Shown here piece after piece: positions 8,566 to 15,406 of a stretch of 64,000 nt of DNA. The translations under genes were made by a program, and so were the position numbers. Below the pieces are notes generated by a model. The model saw only the letters and a list, made by a program, of their open reading frames with translations. It ran no database searches and was not told the DNA's origin. The DNA comes from Nakamurella leprariae (GTDB taxonomy: Bacteria; Actinomycetota; Actinomycetes; Mycobacteriales; Nakamurellaceae), in the NCBI RefSeq assembly GCF_016918035.1, contig NZ_JAERWK010000015.1, forward strand, positions 124,001-188,000, in the 5' to 3' direction. Within the stretch, counting starts at the first letter, position 1; every line of letters starts with the position of its first letter.

Positions 8566-8593
8566 GAGGCGCCCCCCCCGTGGGGGGCGCCTC
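8566..8593. terminator. GC-rich hairpin, probable terminator
   Basis: 12-bp perfect stem GAGGCGCCCCCC/GGGGGGCGCCTC with loop CCGT, followed by TTGTT. It sits just after the longer inverted repeat and about 65 bp before the Abi-like gene, so it would block read-through into that gene or form part of its leader. Confidence 0.55.
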
Positions 8594-8659
8594 TTGTTCG
8601 ACCGTCTCCGGGGGGAGGCCGTAGCCAACAAGACCCGGAGCGAGTGATAGGGACTGTAC

Positions 8660-9325
8660 GTGGGACTGAGAGCGAGCGCAACGGACGTCGGGGAGGTGCG
8701 TCGTTCGCTGTCACCTGCCCGCATGTGCACGTACGACAGGGCAGCCGGCTCCAAGGGGCCAGCGGTCGCACTCGAACTGTACGAGTGGAATGCCCGCGTC
8801 TCCGCTGCGCTCCTCGTTCCACTGCATGTCTGCGAAGTGGTGCTACGGAATGCGATCTCGGCGGCGATTGAGCAGCAGTACGGTCACCGATGGCCATGGT
8901 CGGACGGCTTCCATCGGTCGCTGCCATCTCCCCGGACGTCGTACAAGCCTGGTGTAGACCTCGTGCGAGCCCGTGACGGCATGCCTACAACTGGGAAGGT
9001 CATCCCCGAGCTCAAGTTTGTGTTCTGGCAGAGCATGATGACCAGCCGTCACGACAAGCGGATATGGAATCGGGAGCTCCGAGCGGTCTTCCCGAACGTG
9101 GACCCGAACCAGGCGATTGCCGCCATCCGATCAGGAATGTACGGCGACCTGGAGACACTGCGCCTACTGCGCAACCGGATCGCCCATCACGAACCAGTTT
9201 TCACCCGGAACCTAACCGTTGACCTCGAGACCATCGTTCGGCTGATCGGGTCGGTCTCCATTCCAACTGCAGACTGGTTGAACCGGTTCGACGCGGCCCG
9301 GGGTGTCATCGCCAGCAAACCGTAG
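8660..9325 (+). CDS. Abi-like HEPN-domain protein (abortive-infection family)
   Basis: 221-residue helical protein matching the Abi-like family used in phage exclusion. The conserved N-terminal signature is ALELYEWNARVSAALLVPLH followed by EVVLRNAI, and the C-terminal HEPN catalytic motif is RNRIAHHEPV (R171, N172, H176), the R-x4-H arrangement of HEPN ribonucleases. It is expected to act as an RNase toxin triggered by infection; no separate antitoxin is adjacent. The GTG at 8660 is chosen because homologues have about 20 residues before the CTYDRAAG region; a start at 8723 would cut these. It is convergent with the integrase and sits beside the tRNA, a typical cargo position. Confidence 0.82.
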   Translation: MGLRASATDVGEVRRSLSPARMCTYDRAAGSKGPAVALELYEWNARVSAALLVPLHVCEVVLRNAISAAIEQQYGHRWPWSDGFHRSLPSPRTSYKPGVDLVRARDGMPTTGKVIPELKFVFWQSMMTSRHDKRIWNRELRAVFPNVDPNQAIAAIRSGMYGDLETLRLLRNRIAHHEPVFTRNLTVDLETIVRLIGSVSIPTADWLNRFDAARGVIASKP

Positions 9326-9332
9326 CCGTTCG

Positions 9333-10531
9333 CTACTCGGCTCGAGACCAGATCAGCCCGCCGACCCGTCCAGCGATGTCCTGCTGGATGTGCGCCGTCA
9401 CGTGCTGGTACCTCGCTGCCATCGCGCTGTGCGACCACCCCATGATCCCCATGACCGCCCGCTCGGGCACGCCGAGGATCAGTAGCACCGTCGCGGCGGT
9501 GTGCCGCGCGTCGTGCAAGCGAGCGTCGCGGACGCCGGCGGCGGCCAGGAGGCGCTTCCACTCGGTGTAGTCGGTGCGTGAGTTGATCGGGGCGCCGGTG
9601 GGGGTGGCGCCGAGCCAGTCGCCGTCCGTCCAGAGCTGGGCGGCGACCTCCCGCTCCCGGTCCTGCGCCTCGCGGTGCTGTCGCAGCAGCGCTACCAGCT
9701 GGTCCGGCAGGCCGACGGAGCGGCGGCCGGCGCGAGACTTCGTCTCCGCCGTCTCGGTACACTCAGCCACCCGCTGCGGGCACTGGCCGCCGTACCGACG
9801 GCCGCAGGTCCCGCCGCAGCCGTACTGCCACCGCGGCCGCAGCCGGGCGCGACGGACGACGAGCGTCCCAGCCTCCAGGTCGACGTCCGACCACTTCAAT
9901 CCCAGCGCCTCGCCCTGGCGCAGCCCGAGGGCCAAAGCCACGGCCCAGCGGGCGCCGTTGCGCGTAATCAACGCCGTCTTGAGCAGCAGCTGCACCTCGT
10001 CAACGGTGAACGGCTCGATCTCGTGGTCGACCAGTCGCGGCGCCTTCGCCAGCGTGGCGGGGTTCCGGCTGAGGTGTCCCCGCCGGACCGCCTCGTTGAG
10101 CGCCGTCTGGTGCGCCTGGTGAGCCGTCGCGGCCGACTTGCCATCGCGCATCATCCGCACGTACAGCCGCTCCAGGTGCTCGGGTTGCAGCCGTTCCAGG
10201 CGGTGCTTGCCCAGGCCGGGGATGAGGTGGACTTCACGGCGACGCGGTAGCCGGCGATGGTGTTCTCCCGGACGAAGGGAGCGGCGATGTTCTCCACCCA
10301 GTGCGTCAGCCAGCTCTCGACCGTCCACGAGCTGCCGGCGCGTCGCACTGAGCCCTCGTCGCGTTGCCTTCCCGCTCGCGCACCTTCTTGGTGACGACCG
10401 CTTGCGACTTGCTCATCACGTGGCGGCGGTCGGTGCGTCCGTCGTCCTTTGACCCCGACGGTCACCCGGCCGTGCCAATAGCCGTCCGCACCGCGGTAGA
10501 TGCTGGAGGCTCCGTTCGGTTTGCGGCCCAT
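9333..10531 (-). pseudogene. Tyrosine-family integrase, frameshifted
   Basis: Phage/AICE-type integrase whose reading is broken at about three points. The N-terminal AP2-like arm starts at the ATG at 10531 (MGRKPNGASSIYRGADGYWH), leaves frame near 10448 (an extra A in a run of three), returns near 10365 (SSWTVESWLTHWVENIAAPF) and shifts again near 10228 before VHLIPGLGKHRLERL. The catalytic domain (9333 to about 10230) is in one frame and complete: Arg in LGLRQGEALGLKW, HDARH, GWSH and Tyr in RYQHV. Unless programmed or sequencing shifts are involved, no full-length protein is made. It would have recombined at tRNA-Ser. Confidence 0.85.
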
Positions 10532-10534
10532 CGA

Positions 10535-10717
10535 TCAGTCCGGGGTCGCGACGAGGCCGGTCCGGCGCAGTCGGGCGACGAAGTCGGTGAGGGCTTCGGT
10601 CGGGACGCGGCGGAGCCGACCGATCTGCACCGAGTCCACCTCACCGGAGGTCATCAGCGAATACATCAGCGTGCGACCGATGCCCAGGCGTTCGGCTGCC
10701 TCCTCGATCGTCAGCAC
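10535..10717 (-). CDS. xis: Excisionase-type helix-turn-helix DNA-binding protein
   Basis: 60-residue MerR-like/HTH_17 protein: LTIEEAAERLGIGRTLMYSL is the winged HTH and GRLRRVPTEALTDFVARL the wing and following helix. It ends three bases before the integrase start, the standard xis-int order, and should direct excision of the island. The start is GTG at 10717, overlapping an upstream TAG (TAGTG); a tiny preceding frame of eight codons starts behind a good AGGAGGAA site at about 10743 and may couple translation. Confidence 0.85.
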   Translation of the reverse strand: MLTIEEAAERLGIGRTLMYSLMTSGEVDSVQIGRLRRVPTEALTDFVARLRRTGLVATPD

Positions 10718-10739
10718 TATGCGCGGCGCGGCACATCAG

Positions 10740-10985
10740 TCATCGCGGGTTCCTCCTGGTCGTGGTCCGAGTCGGGTGGGTCGTGGGGCTGTCGGCCGGC
10801 CCGGCGGGTGCCGAGTGTTCGGGTGCCTCGCCGCGCGTCAAGGGCGCTGGCGCGTCGCTTCGCGATGCCCTGACGGGCACCCGTGACCCGCGGCGAGCTA
10901 CCCGAGAAGGCGCTGGAGCCGGGCCGGCCGACTGGAGTGGCACGGCGAAGAGGGCGAGCTGGCGGTGGTCGCGACGCTCGGTCAT
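10740..10985 (-). CDS. Small hypothetical protein of the integrative element
   Basis: 81 residues beginning MTERRDHRQLALFAVPLQ, with the rest rich in Pro, Arg, Thr and Ala and probably disordered. No family is recognised. It overlaps the preceding gene by ATGA, so it is expressed from the same transcript, and it precedes xis. Similar short genes occupy this position in AICE-type elements, where the replication gene would normally lie; it may be the N-terminus of a lost gene. Confidence 0.5.
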   Translation of the reverse strand: MTERRDHRQLALFAVPLQSAGPAPAPSRVARRGSRVPVRASRSDAPAPLTRGEAPEHSAPAGPADSPTTHPTRTTTRRNPR

Positions 10986-11272
10986 CCGGGCGACGCCTCC
11001 CGCGCGAGCTGCTGCGCAGCCAGGTGGTCGGCGTACGCGTGCGCAGCCAGCACGGCGTCACCCGCGGTGGCGTAGCCGAGGCCGAGGAACCGCCAGTCAC
11101 CGACGACCTCCGTGGGCTGGTCGAGGTCGGTGGACGTCGAGTGGTCATGGCGCGCGGCCTGATGATCGCGACGTGCCTGCCGCAGCGCACTGAGGACCAC
11201 CGATGCCGTGCCGATCGACCCCACGCCGGCCTTTTCGCTCGACGCGACGTTGGAGCAGACGAGCTTCGGCAT
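10982..11272 (-). CDS. Small hypothetical protein of the integrative element
   Basis: Up to 96 residues; the conserved-looking part is ARRDHQAARHDH and then DWRFLGLGYATAGDAVLAAH, helical and hydrophilic. No function is recognised. The true start is uncertain: a GTG at 11200 or 11224 would avoid overlap with the divergent TPR gene at 11208, and 11224 has AAAAGG at a suitable distance. The stop overlaps the next gene (ATGA). It would be the first gene of the small-genes-xis-int operon. Confidence 0.5.
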   Translation of the reverse strand: MPKLVCSNVASSEKAGVGSIGTASVVLSALRQARRDHQAARHDHSTSTDLDQPTEVVGDWRFLGLGYATAGDAVLAAHAYADHLAAQQLAREASPG

Positions 11273-12085
11273 GGACCAAGCGCTCGACGCGCTCAGGACG
11301 CAGGTCGAGCTGGTCCGCCGCCTCGACGGGTCGTTGCGAGCGCCGGCAGCCTTGCAACAGGCTCGGACGCTGCTGGGGGATGCCTCGGACCGGCTGATGT
11401 TCAGCCTGAGGGCGGAAGAACGCCGGCGAGCTGCCGTGTGGTCGCTGACCTGGCCTCGCTGGTCGGCTGGCAGTCACTCGACGCCGGGGACGTGCGGTCG
11501 GCCTGGCGGACGTTCGAACAGGCGAAGTCGGCAGCACGGGAGGCCGACGACGCGGCGTTGCTGGCCCACGCGATGGGGGAGCAGTCGTTCGCGCTGCTGG
11601 ACGTGAAGCGGCCCAGCGACGCGGCCGCCCTGATCGCCGACGCTCGGAGCCGGGGCGGACTCCCACCGCGGCTGACCGCTTGGCTGTACGCGGCCGAAGC
11701 GGAGGTCCACGCGGCAGCAGGCAACGGCACGGCCGCCCGGTCGTCCCTGCGGATGGCGGAGCAGACGCTGCCCGCAGCCGGCGACGAGGCGACGACGCCG
11801 TACCTGCGGCTCGACGATGCCAACCTGGCCCGGTGGCGGGGCCACGTGCTGACTCAACTGCGTGACTCGGCCGCCGGCCCCGAGCTGCACGGCTCGCTGT
11901 CGTCAGTGTGGGGCAAGTACGGACGGGCCGAAGCCGGCGCTCTCGTCAACCTCGCCGGGGTGGCGTTGCAGCGTGGCGACCACGAGGCCGGCAGCCACCA
12001 CGTCCGCGAGGCGGAGCGGGTGAGTACCCGATCGGGCTCGGAACGGCAGAAGCGACGCCTGGCCGGGCTGCGGACGGCGGCTTAG
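11208..12085 (+). pseudogene. TPR-type regulator-like gene, frameshifted
   Basis: Resembles the C-terminal tetratricopeptide part of actinomycete XRE-TPR regulators. The N-terminal piece (11208 to about 11440, FGMDQALDALRTQVELVRRL to EERRRAA) is in one frame, and the rest (VADLASLVGWQSLDAGDVRS to the stop at 12085) in another, so a one-base loss near 11440 breaks it. No helix-turn-helix is seen upstream. The downstream half alone is open and could still be made from an internal start. It is convergent with the Nudix gene, their 3' ends overlapping by four bases. XRE-TPR plus Nudix is a common AICE pairing. Confidence 0.65.
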
Positions 12086-12648
12086 CGGACGGGATGATCG
12101 ACGAGGTACCGCGGGAGGCCAGTGATCGATCCCCCGCCGAGGATCTCGCCGCGGTCGATCATCGCCGGGACGTCGACCAGCGGCACCCAGCCGACGATCC
12201 CCGCCTCAGCCGCGTCGGTGGGGTGGCCGACCCGCTCCACCTGGTCGAACACCCACACCTCGTGTGGCGTGTCCACCATTCCGACCATGGGCTGCCACTC
12301 GAGCAGCTTGCGCCCCGGGTCGGTCGGCCGGTAGCCGGTCTCCTCTTCCGCTTCCCGAGCCGCGGTTGCTTCCGGCGCCTCGCCGGGGTCGACGATGCGG
12401 CCTGGCAGCCCCCATCCGACCTGGTCGGTGACGAAGCGGTGGCGGCGCAGTATCAGCGCTTCAGTGCCGTCGTTGCGCAGGGCGAGGACCATGACCACCC
12501 GCTGGAGCCGCACCACGTGGTGCTCGAACCGGTGCCCATCCGGCGGCTCGACGTCCACCCGGACCAGCCGGACCCACGGGTTGTCGTATAGCGTCCGCTC
12601 ACCGTAGACGCGCCAACGGCGAGGGTCTTCGTCACTGGCGGCGCTCAC
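12082..12648 (-). CDS. Nudix hydrolase, possible Pif-like immunity factor
   Basis: 188 residues, starting at GTG 12648. The Nudix box is present at 84-106 with the metal ligands in REAEEETGY (Arg98, Glu99, Glu102, Glu103), but the first glycine of the G-x5-E pattern is replaced by Arg84 (PGRIVDPGE). The fold otherwise looks like ADP-ribose/NDP-sugar pyrophosphatases: VVMVLALRNDGTEALILRRH before the box and VFDQVERVG after it. In pSAM2-class elements a Nudix-motif protein (Pif) blocks entry of a second element, and this gene's place in the island suggests such a role; a housekeeping nucleotide pyrophosphatase is the alternative. Confidence 0.85.
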   Translation of the reverse strand: MSAASDEDPRRWRVYGERTLYDNPWVRLVRVDVEPPDGHRFEHHVVRLQRVVMVLALRNDGTEALILRRHRFVTDQVGWGLPGRIVDPGEAPEATAAREAEEETGYRPTDPGRKLLEWQPMVGMVDTPHEVWVFDQVERVGHPTDAAEAGIVGWVPLVDVPAMIDRGEILGGGSITGLPRYLVDHPVR

Positions 12649-12718
12649 GGAGCGACAGTAGCGGAGCGCTGGGAGGCCGGTTCGTGAGGACTTTCTCTAC
12701 TCGTTCAAGGTGGCTCCG

Positions 12719-13369
12719 ATGACAGTTGGTGAGTCGGTCGGCCACTCAGACGGCGCCTATCCGAAAGTCGACTCGGCCCCGTCAGTTGCCGATCAGCATG
12801 AGTACGATAGTGCTTCACTCGAGTGGTTTTTCAACAGGGTGCATGCGCTCGCCCGCGAGATGAATCCACTACTCGGTCAGCTCGCCGTCCAGACCTTCGA
12901 AAGGATGCCCGAGATGGTAACTCAGCTGGAGGGAGGGGAGGAGCTCGTTAACGTATCGAGTTCTGTAGGCGCCGACATGGTGATCTCAGTGCACGAACTG
13001 ATTGATGGCGACTTGGACCAAGTACACGCGCGCGTATACGAGTTCGCCGAGCGCTACGAAGAGCAGCTAATGAAGGCATTCATTGCAACGGTCGGAGATG
13101 CGGCCGAGCGCGCGGGCAATGTAGTCGAAGCTAGCCAGCCCGGCTTGGCGGGCCTGATCGATGCAATAGAAAAGACGGAGCTCAATTTCGATGAGGACGG
13201 TCGGTTAACAACCCAACTATTGTTGCACCCGGACACCGCGGAAAAGCTGCGCCAGCAGGAGTCCGAGTCGCCAGAGCTAGCTCGCCGGATGAACGAGTTG
13301 ATAGACAGAAAGCGGGTAGAGTACTTTGCTTCGAGACGTGCTCGGCGCCTTCCTCGACACCGCAACTGA
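12719..13369 (+). CDS. Unknown helical protein, first gene of the candidate defence pair
   Basis: 216 residues, predominantly helical and acidic: EWFFNRVHALAREMNPLL, VYEFAERYEEQLMKAFIATV, and a basic tail VEYFASRRARRLPRHRN. No known family is recognised and no membrane segment or catalytic motif is seen. The ATG at 12719 is preferred because AAGGTGG lies 8-9 bases upstream; a GTG at 12710 is possible. The gene is visibly AT-richer than its surroundings, as is the next gene, whose 5' end lies inside its 3' end. It is divergent from the Nudix gene with about 70 bp between. Possible roles are a sensor, inhibitor or DNA-specificity partner of the nuclease; this is inference. Confidence 0.75.
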   Translation: MTVGESVGHSDGAYPKVDSAPSVADQHEYDSASLEWFFNRVHALAREMNPLLGQLAVQTFERMPEMVTQLEGGEELVNVSSSVGADMVISVHELIDGDLDQVHARVYEFAERYEEQLMKAFIATVGDAAERAGNVVEASQPGLAGLIDAIEKTELNFDEDGRLTTQLLLHPDTAEKLRQQESESPELARRMNELIDRKRVEYFASRRARRLPRHRN

Positions 13370-14963
13370 ACGCGAGTTCGACGCGCCGCTGATGGCACTC
13401 CTCGCAACCCGAGGCTTTACCGACATTCACTTCCTTCATGGTCAGTTCGAATTCGGCAAAGACTTCGTGGCTAAGGGATACAAGGAGCCCTACGGGGACG
13501 TCGGCCACGGCAATCGCGGCGACTGGCTTCCTCACCAGTTCTCGTTGCAAAGCAAAGCGGGCGATATCGGATTAGGTGCTTGGCAAGCGGTGCGACTTCA
13601 ATTGGACTCGGCTCGACTCACTTCTTTGGCGCATCCTGGCTTCGACGCTAATCTTCCGCGAACTGGAGTATTGATCACTACCGGTCGACTCAAGGGCGGT
13701 GCGCCAGTCGAAGCGCAGAATTTCCGTGAACAGGAAAGAGCTGCCGGTCGACCAGACGTCGAGGTTTGGGATAGGGAGACCCTGCTCGACTGGCTGATCG
13801 ATGCACCAGAGGCGGCGCTCGCCGGCGCGCGCGAGGGCCAACTTCTGACGGTGATCGGCGCTATAGACGGCCGGCAGGTGAGTGTTCGCGACTTGGAGCG
13901 GTATTCTCGGTCGTGGCTGCCTCCAATTGCCGGGTCGCTAGAAGCGGCGACAGCGCCGACGGAAGAGCGACGACTAGGCGAGTCTCGGGCGCTCGTTGAA
14001 GCTGCCGTCTTGGCGAACAGACTGCGAACCTCAGGGCGACTGGACTTGGCGGCATACATTGCGCTCGACTTGCTGCGCGCGAGTTGGGTATACGCGATCA
14101 ATGACGGTCAGTCACCCTCCACTCCCTCCGCCCATGCACGCGCTGCCCTCCGAATGTTCACTAGCTTGTCGAGCGAGCTGTTGTCGTCAATCGAGCCTGC
14201 TCTAACGAACCCCGCGAATCTTCTTTCCGCAATTCACATGAGTCCGTTATCTCCGTCTTCCTACGCTGTCGCGTGCTCGCGATTCATCGAGTTGATTGGC
14301 CTCGTCGCCCTCTTGTCGGACGTCGACGATCAATTTGACGCCGAGCTAGTGCGCCGAGCCCAGCTGGCGATCAAACAACTGATATCTTTCCAACCGGGCA
14401 CTAGTCATCCAGTCTCCGACGGCTTCGCCGTGTCATTGCTCGCGCCGACGCTGGCGCTGGCGCGAATCGAAAAGTCCGAAGCAATCGGTTTCATCGAAAG
14501 AGTCGCGGTATGGCTGTGTGATCGGTACGATGCAAGGATGGCGGGAATCGGTCTTAGCCCTGCCAATGAAGCGCCTATCGATGAAATAACCCACTTGCTG
14601 GGCGGGCCCTACTCTGATGGGCCCCAGAAGCGATCCGGGAGTTACATTGCCAGTGTGTTACTGGATCTCTGTGTGACTATTAACCCCAGAGGTGCGACGT
14701 TCGCAGATCTCCTCAATGACTTCTCTGCCGTCGGCATTGCGCCGGAATTTCGTCGGGCGGATGAGCGACTTAGCCATTGGCGACCAGACGGCGCGGGTGT
14801 TCGCTTCTACAGCAATATGGTGTACACCGGTTCGGTGTCGGAAGGAGAAGCGGTGGCGGTACATCACGGTGACATCGCACCAATCCCGGCCTGGCACGCG
14901 TTGGCCATGGCGAGTGTCGTCCGTGATCGACATTACTTCTCAGTGTTGCATAGTTTGCTCTGA
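13326..14963 (+). CDS. Mrr-like PD-(D/E)XK nuclease with a large unknown C-terminal domain
   Basis: 545 residues. The N-terminal 160 residues fit the Mrr_cat/PD-(D/E)XK fold: helix with Glu17, GKDF with Asp46, a Q-x-K pair in LQSKAG (Gln75, Lys77), then GVLITTGRLKGGAPVEA and VEVWDRETLLDWL, which match the last strand and helix of Mrr-type domains. The remaining 380 residues are helical and unrecognised, perhaps a target or invader sensor. Expected activity is DNA cleavage. The start may be TTG 13326 or GTG 13338; both overlap the preceding gene by over 30 bases, so the two are co-translated. It has AT-richer composition and island position beside the right attachment repeat, unlike chromosomal neighbours. 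Confidence 0.72.
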   Translation: MLRDVLGAFLDTATEREFDAPLMALLATRGFTDIHFLHGQFEFGKDFVAKGYKEPYGDVGHGNRGDWLPHQFSLQSKAGDIGLGAWQAVRLQLDSARLTSLAHPGFDANLPRTGVLITTGRLKGGAPVEAQNFREQERAAGRPDVEVWDRETLLDWLIDAPEAALAGAREGQLLTVIGAIDGRQVSVRDLERYSRSWLPPIAGSLEAATAPTEERRLGESRALVEAAVLANRLRTSGRLDLAAYIALDLLRASWVYAINDGQSPSTPSAHARAALRMFTSLSSELLSSIEPALTNPANLLSAIHMSPLSPSSYAVACSRFIELIGLVALLSDVDDQFDAELVRRAQLAIKQLISFQPGTSHPVSDGFAVSLLAPTLALARIEKSEAIGFIERVAVWLCDRYDARMAGIGLSPANEAPIDEITHLLGGPYSDGPQKRSGSYIASVLLDLCVTINPRGATFADLLNDFSAVGIAPEFRRADERLSHWRPDGAGVRFYSNMVYTGSVSEGEAVAVHHGDIAPIPAWHALAMASVVRDRHYFSVLHSLL

Positions 14964-15151
14964 CGATCACTGGGGCACGAGGTGAGTCCCGACTCCCGGG
15001 ATCGCTTCCCAAGCGGGCCCGAGCGGACGTATCGACCGTCTCAACTTCAGTCTCGATCGCGAGCGTCCACGTGGTTGCGTTGGCTTGCTCTAGGGCGGTC
15101 GGCGCCCGCCGTTGACGCATCTCAGACTCCACTGCACGGTCAAGCCGCAGA

Positions 15152-15218
15152 CCTCGAAAGCGTGTGAGGGGCGACTCCTCCGTGCGTTCAACTCCCACCG
15201 CTACCGCCACGCACCAGC
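15152..15218 (+). repeat. Right attachment-site direct repeat
   Basis: Copy of the tRNA-Ser 3' half from the anticodon loop to past the CCA, lacking the 5' half of a tRNA. It has one base less in the variable arm and about three substitutions, including GTTCAACTCC in place of GTTCAAATCC in the T-arm, so it is not a tRNA gene. It marks the right end of the island; the divergence suggests long residence without selection. Confidence 0.85.
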
Positions 15219-15220
15219 GC

Positions 15221-15256
15221 AACGCCGGGCGCCTCTCATGAGAGACGCCCGGCGTT
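15221..15256. terminator. Hairpin terminator at the right island junction
   Basis: Stem AACGCCGGGCG/CGCCCGGCGTT continued, after one mismatch, by CTCTC/GAGAG around AT. It has the same outer arms as the terminator after the functional tRNA (8367-8406), which suggests it is the original chromosomal terminator of tRNA-Ser displaced by the insertion. Bases 15257-15406 hold no gene. Confidence 0.65.
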
Positions 15257-15406
15257 CGGTGTCAGCGGCCCGTTCGCCCGCGACGGCGGCCCGCGGGCAC
15301 CGTCAGGCAGGGTGGGCAGGGCTGGGAGAGATCGCGGTGAGGCGGGCCGACGCTGCCGGCACCTGGATCACCAAGGGCGCTGATCGCCGCGCCGGGTCAG
15401 GTCAGC

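Larger units (their letters stand above)
8298..15218. mobile_element. tRNA-Ser-integrated genomic island, remnant of an actinomycete integrative element
   Basis: About 6.9 kb bounded by the direct repeats at 8298-8365 and 15152-15218. Order: Abi-like HEPN gene, tyrosine integrase (frameshifted), excisionase-type HTH, two small genes, frameshifted TPR regulator, Nudix hydrolase, then an AT-richer pair including an Mrr-like nuclease. The int-xis-small genes-Nudix arrangement recalls the pSAM2 class of AICEs, where a Nudix-motif protein (Pif) gives conjugal immunity, but no replication initiator or FtsK-like Tra gene is seen, so the element cannot move by itself. The decayed integrase and the diverged distal repeat both suggest an old insertion. 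Confidence 0.85.

Noticed and set aside
10717-11190. A 157-codon minus-strand frame across the small island genes
   Set aside because: Arg/Ser/Pro-biased shadow of the two coupled small genes; only its last eight codons follow a good ribosome site.
15152-15212. A second tRNA-Ser gene near 15.2 kb
   Set aside because: Only the 3' half is present; acceptor 5' strand and D-arm are missing and the T-arm is altered, so it is the attachment-site copy.
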